17,842 bases of DNA, taken from positions 1 to 17,842 of the forward strand of contig JAZRVE010000045.1 of assembly GCA_045598975.1 (NCBI GenBank), in the 5' to 3' direction. A model generated the notes under the pieces. It saw nothing but the letters and a program-made list of their open reading frames with translations. It did no database searches and was not told the DNA's origin. This document shows, piece by piece, positions 8,053-14,636 of this stretch. This DNA comes from UMGS882 sp045598975 (GTDB taxonomy: Bacteria; Bacillota; Clostridia; Oscillospirales; CAG-382). Position 1 is the first letter of the stretch. The number at the start of each line of letters is the position of its first letter. A program made the position numbers and the translations under genes.

Positions 8053-9531
8053 TTACAGCAGTATGCATATCAGTCCGTTCGAGCCGTCGTTGATGATCTT
8101 CTGCAAGGTGTCGGTCAGCTTCATGCGCGCGTCATACGGCATATGCGCAAGCTTGGCGTTCAGCCCTTCGTTCATCAGCGTATACAGCGACGTGCCGAAA
8201 ATGTTGGATTCCCATATGCTCGCCGGATTCTCCTCAAACCCTTTGAGTAAGAATTTCACCACGTCCTCCGACTGCTTCTCACTGCCGACGACGGGGTTGA
8301 CCTCCGTCTCAATATTGGCGCGGATCATATGGATGGACGGCGCCGACGCCCGCAGACGCACCCCGTACCCGCCCGGCTGTTTGACGATCTCGGGCTCGGT
8401 GAGCTGTAAATCCTCCACCGACGGCGTCACGATGCCGTATCCGCTCTCCTCGACCTGCCGAAGCGCCGGAGCTATCTTATCATACTCTTTCTTGACGGCG
8501 GCAAGCTCGGTCAGAAGCCCGATAAGCGACTCCTCTCCCGTAACGGCAAACCCGGTCTTATCCCCGATAATGCGGTAAAACGTATCCTCCGGCACACGGA
8601 TGCCGAGCAGGGCGCTTCCCGTCGCGAGGTCCATTTCCGCAAGCGATATCTCCGTGTGGTATTCGTCTTCCGTGATGTCCGAAAAGGCGCGGCGCACCTC
8701 GCCGACCTTACGGATACTCTTTGCCCGTGCCGTGATCTCATCGAGCAGTCCCTTTTTGAGCGGATGCCCGTCTTCCAGTGTGCCGAGCCAGCCCGGCACG
8801 TCAAAGCGCAGTTCCTTGATGGGAAATTCCCACAGCACGAGTTCTAATATTTTGCGGATATCCTGCTCATCCAGCGCCATACAGCTCACAAGTGCCACCG
8901 GCACGCCGTATTTATCTTCGAGCGACACGGCAAGTTCTATGCTCTTCTCGTTTGACGGCTCCGCCGAATTGAGCACGATGACGAACGGCTTATTCTGCTC
9001 TTTCAGCTCGGCGACCACCCGTTCCTCCGCCGCCGTGTAGTTCTCCCGCGGCAGTTCGCCGATGGTGCCGTCGGTCGTGACGAGAATGCCGATGGTGGAA
9101 TGTTCCTTTATGACCTTGCGTGTCCCCGTTTCGGCGGCACGTTCAAACGGCATCGGCTCCTCCGACCACGGCGTCATGACCATGCGGGGCTCTTCGTTTT
9201 CGGTAAGTCCCATGGCACCCGGCACCACGTACCCGACGCAGTCGATCATTTTCACCCGGAACGACGCCTTGCCGTCAAGGCGCAGTTCCACGGCTTCATT
9301 GGGGATGAATTTCGGCTCGGTCGTCATGACCGTTCTGCCCGCCGCCGACTGCGGCAGTTCATCGTTGGCACGTTCTTTGGCGTAATCGTCCGCCATATTG
9401 GGAAGTACGAGCGTATCCATGAACCGTTTGATGAAGGTCGATTTTCCGGTGCGAACCGGTCCGACCACTCCGATATAGATCGCGCCGCCCGACCGTCTGG
9501 CGATGTCGTTATACAGTGTTGTCTGTGTCAT
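8053..9531 (-). CDS. spoIVA: Stage IV sporulation protein A (spore coat basement ATPase)
   Basis: SpoIVA is made in the mother cell and polymerises by ATP hydrolysis on the forespore surface, forming the base on which the spore coat is built. With the start at 9531 the protein is 492 residues, the same length as Bacillus subtilis SpoIVA, and key positions coincide: Walker A GPVRTGKST with K30, the threonine pair T70-T71 in TTEPKF, and Walker B D97 in MIDCVGY. The C-terminal end (TLMNEGLNAKL...IINDGSNGLICILL) matches the family's membrane-anchor region. An in-frame ATG at 9555 overlaps the AAAGGA ribosome site (plus-strand 9544-9549), so it is rejected. The gene has its own promoter and sits alone on the minus strand. 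Its presence is strong evidence that the organism forms endospores. Confidence 0.96.
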   Translation of the reverse strand: MTQTTLYNDIARRSGGAIYIGVVGPVRTGKSTFIKRFMDTLVLPNMADDYAKERANDELPQSAAGRTVMTTEPKFIPNEAVELRLDGKASFRVKMIDCVGYVVPGAMGLTENEEPRMVMTPWSEEPMPFERAAETGTRKVIKEHSTIGILVTTDGTIGELPRENYTAAEERVVAELKEQNKPFVIVLNSAEPSNEKSIELAVSLEDKYGVPVALVSCMALDEQDIRKILELVLWEFPIKELRFDVPGWLGTLEDGHPLKKGLLDEITARAKSIRKVGEVRRAFSDITEDEYHTEISLAEMDLATGSALLGIRVPEDTFYRIIGDKTGFAVTGEESLIGLLTELAAVKKEYDKIAPALRQVEESGYGIVTPSVEDLQLTEPEIVKQPGGYGVRLRASAPSIHMIRANIETEVNPVVGSEKQSEDVVKFLLKGFEENPASIWESNIFGTSLYTLMNEGLNAKLAHMPYDARMKLTDTLQKIINDGSNGLICILL

Positions 9532-9573
9532 GCTTATATCCGATCCTTTCTGCATTTCCGGTTATCCTGCTTC

Positions 9574-9602
9574 ACTATATGAGGGGAGGTTTCCGATTAT
9601 GC
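9574..9602 (-). promoter_or_regulatory. Sigma-E-like promoter of spoIVA
   Basis: On the minus strand the sequence reads GCATAAT (9596-9602), a 14-base spacer, then CATATAGT (9574-9581). This resembles the mother-cell sigma-E pattern as I know it (ATA-rich -35, CATA-type -10, about 14 bp apart). The start of transcription would be roughly 35 bases before the spoIVA ATG. Control of spoIVA by sigma-E is established in Bacillus and inferred here. Confidence 0.65.
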
Positions 9603-9615
9603 AAAAAAGACCATT

Positions 9616-9650
9616 AAAAAATCATGCCCGCCGTGTTTCGGCGGGCATGA
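9616..9650 (-). terminator. Terminator of the AI-2E family gene
   Basis: TCATGCCCGCC (9622-9632) pairs perfectly with GGCGGGCATGA (9640-9650) over a 7-base loop. On the minus strand the stem is followed by six T (plus-strand A at 9616-9621, shared with the stem's closing pair). It separates the AI-2E gene from spoIVA. Confidence 0.88.
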
Positions 9651-9681
9651 CTCGGTCACGGGTTTATTTTGTTAGAATTTT

Positions 9682-10875
9682 TTACGCGTCCTGCTCGCGG
9701 TTTGGGGGAAGCGGCACGCTGCCGGTACGTTTCAGCGTATTTTCCCGTAGCATCTTATACAGCGACGAGGCAAGCGGCACGCTGATGAGCATACCGACAA
9801 CCCCGTCCAGCGCACCGCCGATGGTGATGGCGGCAAGCACCCAGATACCCGGCAAACCGATGGACGCGCCGACCACTTTGGGATAAATGAGATTGTTTTC
9901 GAGCTGCTGTAAAACCAATATAAAGATAAGGAAAAAGACGGCTTTTAAGAACGATGCCTCCGTGAAAATGAGGAACGCCCCGACGCCGGCTCCGATATAG
10001 GCGCCGGCGATCGGCACGAGCGCCGTGAAGCCGACGAGCGCCGAGATCATGGAAGCAAGCGGAAAACGGAACACGGACATGCCGATGAAGCACAGCACGC
10101 CGAGCACCACCGCCTCGGTACACTGCCCGACGATGAACCGATGAAAGTTATCGTCAAACAGCCGGATCACCCGCAGCGAAGACGTTCTGCGCTTTTCCGG
10201 GACAAACGCCTCCGCTACGCGGCGGAAATTGCCCGCCAGTTTTTCTTTGTCGAGCAGCAGATACACCGAAAACGCCACGGCGACGAACAGTGAAAAAACA
10301 GCGGAAAACACAGCCGAAATGACCGTAAAGACCGAGCCCATCACGCCGCCGAAGCCGTTGATGACAACATTGACGGCCTTTTCCACGAGATCGCGCCAGT
10401 CATTGATGTCCCCGAAGCCGGTGCGCACGTTGTTGGTAAAGAAATCGGAAAGGGCGAACTGCTCGTCGAGAGACCGGTAAAATTCGGCAAGCACCGGCGG
10501 CAGTTTCTGGATCAGCAGGTTGATACAGAACACGAGTTTCGGCACGATCAACTCGCAGATGAGCACGACGACGCCGATGACGAGGACAAAGGACAACAGC
10601 AGACAGACCGGGCGCTTTACGACCTGCCACACTTTTCTTTTCGTCCTGCCGAACAGCAGTTTTTCCAAAAACGCCATGGGAATATTGACGATGTAAGCGA
10701 TAACGGCACCCGCCGCAAGCGGTGCGATCGCCGTCAGCAGCAAAAGGATCGCTCTTTCCGCCGTGCTCCAATAATGGATCAACAGATACAGAATAAAACA
10801 GAGCAATACGTATTTGCCGTACTTTTTCCACGCTTCCTTCAAAGATCGTCCCGCCTTTCCGCCGCGATTCTTCAT
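9682..10875 (-). CDS. AI-2E family membrane protein (PerM/YtvI-like permease)
   Basis: This integral membrane protein is of the AI-2E (UPF0118) family, whose members are proposed exporters of small molecules or ion antiporters; the true substrate is unknown here. From the ATG at 10875 it has 397 residues. Hydrophobic segments lie at the N-terminus (YVLLCFILYLLIHYW, then LLLLTAIAPLAAGAVIAYIV). A long amphipathic stretch follows, then a cluster of membrane segments carrying the family motif ALVPIAGAYIGAG, and GLPGIWVLAAITIGG near the end. The open frame reaches 10962, but the promoter at 10889-10917 lies inside that extension, so the start cannot be there. The ATG at 10875 leaves a leader of only about 7 bases without a Shine-Dalgarno. 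A TTG at 10842, preceded by AAAGG, is a credible alternative start. Confidence 0.88.
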   Translation of the reverse strand: MKNRGGKAGRSLKEAWKKYGKYVLLCFILYLLIHYWSTAERAILLLLTAIAPLAAGAVIAYIVNIPMAFLEKLLFGRTKRKVWQVVKRPVCLLLSFVLVIGVVVLICELIVPKLVFCINLLIQKLPPVLAEFYRSLDEQFALSDFFTNNVRTGFGDINDWRDLVEKAVNVVINGFGGVMGSVFTVISAVFSAVFSLFVAVAFSVYLLLDKEKLAGNFRRVAEAFVPEKRRTSSLRVIRLFDDNFHRFIVGQCTEAVVLGVLCFIGMSVFRFPLASMISALVGFTALVPIAGAYIGAGVGAFLIFTEASFLKAVFFLIFILVLQQLENNLIYPKVVGASIGLPGIWVLAAITIGGALDGVVGMLISVPLASSLYKMLRENTLKRTGSVPLPPNREQDA

Positions 10876-10888
10876 ATTTACTATGTTT

Positions 10889-10917
10889 ATTATAAGCGCT
10901 GCCGCGCCGGTTGTCAA
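10889..10917 (-). promoter_or_regulatory. Consensus sigma-A promoter of the AI-2E gene
   Basis: On the minus strand, TTGACA (plus-strand 10912-10917) and TATAAT (10889-10894) are separated by exactly 17 bases, a perfect match to consensus. The predicted transcription start is near 10882, only a few bases before the ATG at 10875. Confidence 0.85.
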
Positions 10918-11008
10918 GAGGCACGAAAAAGGTCTGTTTTCGTTTTTTGTTAAAATAGCCAAAGAACGGATAAAAATTTGTGAAAAATGTAAAAAATGCG
11001 GAAACCCG

Positions 11009-11037
11009 TTGACTTTTTTGAGAAGTTATGATATTAT
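11009..11037 (+). promoter_or_regulatory. Promoter of the exported-protein gene run
   Basis: TTGACT (11009-11014) and TATTAT (11032-11037) are 17 bases apart. The leader, about 45 bases long, holds a small hairpin GGGGA/TCCCC (11056-11060 with 11067-11071) just before the Shine-Dalgarno GGAGG (11076-11080). This promoter diverges from the AI-2E promoter about 90 bases away. Confidence 0.75.
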
Positions 11038-11086
11038 GATTGTGTGAAAAAATTTGGGGATATCTGTCCCCTTTTGGAGGTGTAAT

Positions 11087-12226
11087 ATGGTTAATATCCG
11101 CAAATTTACCTTATTTGCGGTCTGTTTATCCGTCCTCATCGTCCTCGCCTCCCTGTCAGCCGCTTGTGCGGAAACACCGGCGGACGGCGCCATGATATAT
11201 ATCGAGGCTTCCTCTCCCGACCAAAACGGTCTCGTTACCGTTGACGTCAGTGCGGAACATCTGGAATTTCTCGTTTATCAGATCGGTCTTCGCTACAATC
11301 CGGACGCTCTCGTTCCGGTCAACACCGAAAACGCACAGCCGGCTTCGTCCTTCGACGAATTTGCGGAGGCGTTCCCCTACAACGGGCTCGGCTCGGTCGG
11401 CGAACAGCTCGACACCGAAAAGCACATCGTACTGTTTGCGGGCTTCGCGTCTCCCGGCGCGAGCGGCGAAAACATCCACGACCGGATGATCCGGTTCGAG
11501 GAGAAATCCCCGCTCTACCGCTTCACCTTCCGCAAGGTGAGCGACGCCGATTTCGGGCTCGCCATAGCAACAGCGCACGACGACGGTCCGTACAGCGAGA
11601 TCTTCCCCGAGGGCGCCATCGTTACGAGCACCCTTGAAAAATCGCACGTCAGCGGCATCCGCATTACCTACGGGGACGTCCTGTTCGAGGGCGAAACCGC
11701 CGCTTACTTCGATTCGGACATCAACCCTGCCGTGTTCACCAAGGAAGATCGCCTTGCCGGAACGGTTTATCTCGTTCCCGGCGACTACGCTTCGGCAGTG
11801 GACGGTGCCCTCAAAGCCATCGACCCCGACGACCACGAGGTCGTTCCGTATATCCGCGACGACACCTTCTATTATCCCCTGCGCTTTGTCGCCGAATCGC
11901 TCGGTGCAACGGTGGCATGGGATGATGCGGCCGGCAAAGCCTCCGTCATTTCCCGTGACGGACGTGTGACGGTCATAAATCCCGAAAGCGGGACGGCGGA
12001 AAGCACGGGCGGCTCGCTTCAAGGCGGCATCGAGCTTGTGCGCGATCGCACCATGGTCACGGAGGACGTGCTCACGCAGGTACTGGGAACACGGTACTAT
12101 CACGGCGGCTCTTACGTCGTGGTGTACGACAGTCTTGTGGAATGGGACGCCGACAGACAGGCTGAAAAAGAGGCGCTTGACGCCATGCAGTACGTGTTCA
12201 TGCCGTTTTTCCGTATGTTCTTATGA
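11087..12226 (+). CDS. Exported protein with cohesin-like and copper amine oxidase N-terminal-like domains
   Basis: The protein has 379 residues with an N-terminal signal sequence. Cleavage is probably near ACA-E (28/29); Cys27 could instead be a lipid anchor, but the box before it (SAAC) is poor. Residues of about 36-150 read like a cohesin-type beta sandwich: VTVDVSAEHLEFLVYQIGLRYNPDALVPV opens it, and hydrophobic strands LYRFTFRKV and FGLAIATA follow. Residues of about 252-341 resemble the copper amine oxidase N-terminal domain common in Clostridia surface proteins (VVPYIRDDTFYYPLRFVAESLGATVAWD, then the paired GIELVRDRTMVTEDVL). That domain does not imply amine oxidase activity. The ATG at 11087 is chosen over 11054 because of GGAGG six bases upstream. 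It is first in a run of three exported-protein genes. Its function is unknown, and it may mediate wall or protein-protein contacts. Confidence 0.75.
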   Translation: MVNIRKFTLFAVCLSVLIVLASLSAACAETPADGAMIYIEASSPDQNGLVTVDVSAEHLEFLVYQIGLRYNPDALVPVNTENAQPASSFDEFAEAFPYNGLGSVGEQLDTEKHIVLFAGFASPGASGENIHDRMIRFEEKSPLYRFTFRKVSDADFGLAIATAHDDGPYSEIFPEGAIVTSTLEKSHVSGIRITYGDVLFEGETAAYFDSDINPAVFTKEDRLAGTVYLVPGDYASAVDGALKAIDPDDHEVVPYIRDDTFYYPLRFVAESLGATVAWDDAAGKASVISRDGRVTVINPESGTAESTGGSLQGGIELVRDRTMVTEDVLTQVLGTRYYHGGSYVVVYDSLVEWDADRQAEKEALDAMQYVFMPFFRMFL

Positions 12227-12300
12227 ACGGCATCACGGCAGACTTTAATAAGGTAAAAAAATAATAAAAATATATCTCATGCACGAAAGGATGAATCAGC

Positions 12301-13197
12301 ATGAAAAAACTCTCTCTCGCACTCGTAATGGTTCTCGCCGTTGCTCTTCTTGCTCTTTCCGCGGCAGCTGCTGCTCCGGTGGATTTTGAAGTGGCAAAGG
12401 ACGGCAGTTTCGATGTGACCTACGAAGGCACCGCAGGCGCTTACTACGCTATCGTTGCCGTCAAGGGCATCTCCGAAGTCGGCACGGCTCCCTCCATTAC
12501 GGAAGACTCCATTCAGTTCATCGACCAGAAGACGGCCGGTGCAGACGGAAAAGTAACGTTTTCCGACATTCTCCTCAAGGTTGACGGAACCGAAGCTTCC
12601 ATCTACCTCGGCGGAAGCGACCTCAACGCCGCTATTCTGCTCGGCTACGTCAACAAGTCCGCCGGCTTTGAAATCACCGGTACCATCACCTCCAGTTCGG
12701 CAGTCGAATCGACCGTATCCTTTATCGGAAGCGGCAACACCTACTCCGTCGACACGGTGAACGGCGTCTACACCATCAGTGTTCCCGCCGGCACCTACAC
12801 CTTCAAGGCGACAAAGAAGTACTCGCTTTCCGTTACCGTCAACGAATTCGTCGTTTCCGAAGCCGACACAGTTGACTGTGTCCTCTACGGCGGCGATACC
12901 GATGAAAACGGCAAGATCAACGTTCAGGACCTTAACAGCCTGCTTTCCAACTATGGCATGACGGGTGCCACCACCGCTACCCCGTCCAACATCAACGGCG
13001 ACTCGACCGTCAACGTTCAGGATCTCAACATTCTGCTCTCCCACTACGGTATGGAAAGCCACGTTATTTCCTTCGGTGACATTGACAACGGTTGGCCCTT
13101 TGTCAACAGAATTGCGGGAAGACCGGCACACCGTAGTAGCGGCGGCGGTAGCGGCGGTGGCGGTGGTCATGCCGTCCCTGTCATCCCTGTCAATTGA
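12301..13197 (+). CDS. Exported dockerin-containing protein
   Basis: The protein has 298 residues and a signal peptide cleaved near residue 25. Residues of about 26-120 form a beta-rich domain of a type I have seen beside dockerins in ruminococci (YYAIVAVKG, IQFIDQKTAGADGKVTFSD). Residues of about 121-196 look like a carboxypeptidase-regulatory/CnaB-like fold (GVYTISVPAGTYTFKATKKYS). A dockerin follows, with two calcium-loop repeats: D199, D201, N203, N207 and D210 in the first; N230, N232, D234, N238 and D241 in the second, each continuing as LN.LLS.YGM. Dockerins bind cohesins and attach proteins to scaffolds. A Gly/Ser-rich tail (SSGGGSGGGGG) ends the protein after the dockerin, which is unusual. 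No catalytic domain is seen. The gene begins 74 bases after the previous one, with AAAGGA at 12286-12291. No terminator is visible between them, so co-transcription is possible. Confidence 0.85.
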   Translation: MKKLSLALVMVLAVALLALSAAAAAPVDFEVAKDGSFDVTYEGTAGAYYAIVAVKGISEVGTAPSITEDSIQFIDQKTAGADGKVTFSDILLKVDGTEASIYLGGSDLNAAILLGYVNKSAGFEITGTITSSSAVESTVSFIGSGNTYSVDTVNGVYTISVPAGTYTFKATKKYSLSVTVNEFVVSEADTVDCVLYGGDTDENGKINVQDLNSLLSNYGMTGATTATPSNINGDSTVNVQDLNILLSHYGMESHVISFGDIDNGWPFVNRIAGRPAHRSSGGGSGGGGGHAVPVIPVN

Positions 13198-13264
13198 TGA
13201 TCCGGAGCTTTGACGATCACGGGAACGTGAAACGCCGACGACTCTGTGAAAGTTTCAGTTTATC

Positions 13265-13293
13265 TTGTCCAGACAAAAATAAAATAATATAAA
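13265..13293 (+). promoter_or_regulatory. Candidate promoter of the third exported-protein gene
   Basis: TTGTCC (13265-13270) and TATAAA (13288-13293), 17 bases apart, lie in an A-rich stretch upstream of the ATG at 13327. A small hairpin TCACG/CGTGA (13217-13230, GGAA loop) upstream has no T run and is a weak terminator at best. The third gene may therefore have both read-through and its own transcript. Confidence 0.5.
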
Positions 13294-13326
13294 TTTTGCA
13301 ACAAAACACAGAAAGGATCACACATC

Positions 13327-14460
13327 ATGAAAAAGAAAATTTCTCTCGTCCTTGCTGTCGTAATGCTCATGGCAGTTCTTGCTGTCGCGGCACTCGCAGC
13401 AGGTGAAACCAACCTCGCTATCACCTATGCCGACAAGTCCGGAGAAGCAACCGGTCTTTTCACGGCAGACCTCGTTGTGACCTCCCCCAAGAAGATCCAG
13501 ACCTGCTACGTCAAGATCACCTTCAACAACGAGAAGATGACCATTGCCGACTGTTTTGAGTACATTGCTCTCGATGCCCAAGACGCGGGATACTGCATTG
13601 ATCCGTATTATGACAGACGCGCCGGTTCCTATATTCTGCAGTCCCCGTCCCTCCAGACGACCGGTACCAAGTCCACCCTTGAGTTCACCCTCTACACGAT
13701 GGATGAATTTGATTACTCCGAAGGCTTTACTATCGGCAGCATCTACTTCCTCTTCAAGGGCACCAACAACAAGGCTTCCCTCGCAGCAGGCGATTTCGTG
13801 ATCGAAAGCACCTACCTCGGCGACAGCGACGAAATCAACTACGTCTACAACTTCGAAGCAACCGGTACCACCGTTGACATCGTTCCGACTCAGGACGTCG
13901 CTCCGGAAGCTCCCAAGTTCCCGTCCAACGCATTCGTTATGACCGACGAGTTCTCCGTCCGCGCTGACGACACCATGACCGGTGTTCGCTTCAAGGGCTC
14001 CTTCCTCACCTCCCTCAAAACGCTTGCTTCCGAATACGGTTACCTCCTCGCCGTTGAATCCGCTAAGGCTGCTCTTCCCGCAGGCTACGAAGTCAACAAG
14101 GCTCTTCTCGACGAAGGCAAGGCTGTCAAGGGTGTTGCATTCAACACCACCGGCATCGACATCTTCTATGACGTTGCAGACAACAGAACGATCGTTACCG
14201 CTGTCCTCACCGGTGTTCCGATGACCAAGGAAGCTGTTACCGCTACCGTCGCTGTTCGTCCGTACGCAATCTATGAAAACAACTACTTCTACGGCGATAC
14301 CGTCAAGACCTCTCCGTATGAAGTTGCTTCCGCTATCAAGGAAGCAGGCGGCGCAGCTTACGAAGACAACCAGGAATACATCGACGCCATCATCGCTCTC
14401 GTTCCGTCTACCTCCGGCAACGATACCGATATTGACGCTTCCTACCTCTTCGAAGACTGA
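13327..14460 (+). CDS. Exported protein with N-terminal cohesin-like domain and unrecognised C-terminal domain
   Basis: The protein has 377 residues with a clear signal peptide (MKKKISLVLAVVMLMAVLAV...), cleaved near Ala24-Ala25. Residues of about 28-180 suggest a cohesin-like beta sandwich: strand GLFTADLVVTSPKKIQTCYV, the loop FNNEKMTIADC, then TLEFTLYTMDEF and GSIYFLFKG. Residues of about 195-350 form a second domain (DTMTGVRFKGSFL, EYGYLLAVES, VTATVAVRPYAIYENNYFYGD, then SPYEVASAI) that I recognise only as a recurrent module in secreted proteins of gut Clostridia, with no known activity. The C-terminus is acidic (DIDASYLFED). There is no dockerin, sortase motif or transmembrane anchor. 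AAAGGA at 13312-13317 supports the start. A strong terminator follows. It could present the cohesin partner for the neighbouring dockerin, but this is inference. Confidence 0.75.
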   Translation: MKKKISLVLAVVMLMAVLAVAALAAGETNLAITYADKSGEATGLFTADLVVTSPKKIQTCYVKITFNNEKMTIADCFEYIALDAQDAGYCIDPYYDRRAGSYILQSPSLQTTGTKSTLEFTLYTMDEFDYSEGFTIGSIYFLFKGTNNKASLAAGDFVIESTYLGDSDEINYVYNFEATGTTVDIVPTQDVAPEAPKFPSNAFVMTDEFSVRADDTMTGVRFKGSFLTSLKTLASEYGYLLAVESAKAALPAGYEVNKALLDEGKAVKGVAFNTTGIDIFYDVADNRTIVTAVLTGVPMTKEAVTATVAVRPYAIYENNYFYGDTVKTSPYEVASAIKEAGGAAYEDNQEYIDAIIALVPSTSGNDTDIDASYLFED

Positions 14461-14472
14461 TTAACGTTACCC

Positions 14473-14509
14473 AAAAGCGGTGTGATCATAAGATCACACC
14501 GCTTTTTTT
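14473..14509 (+). terminator. Terminator closing the exported-protein run
   Basis: AGCGGTGTGATC (14476-14487) pairs perfectly with GATCACACCGCT (14492-14503) around an ATAA loop, extended by A/T pairs from 14473 and followed by a run of seven T (14503-14509). It is a very strong terminator 12 bases after the stop codon. Confidence 0.95.
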
Positions 14510-14561
14510 CTTTTTCTCCTGAAAAACGTGAAAATTCCATAAACTTTTACAAAAAAAGTTC

Positions 14562-14590
14562 TTTACATTTATCGAACAAAGTGATATAAT
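14562..14590 (+). promoter_or_regulatory. Sigma-A promoter of nifJ
   Basis: TTTACA (14562-14567) and a perfect TATAAT (14585-14590) are 17 bases apart, about 45 bases before the ATG, in an AT-rich stretch right after the preceding terminator. It fits a strong constitutive promoter for a central metabolic gene. Confidence 0.85.
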
Positions 14591-14636
14591 AGGCTGAATG
14601 ATGAAAAATCATAATAACATATAGGAGGAAATTACC

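Noticed and set aside
9532..9555. Upstream ATG for spoIVA
   Set aside because: It overlaps the ribosome site; the start at 9531 gives a 492-residue protein with K30 and D97 at the positions known in Bacillus.
11054..11086. Upstream ATG for the first exported protein
   Set aside because: The added residues would precede the signal peptide and span the leader hairpin and the GGAGG ribosome site.
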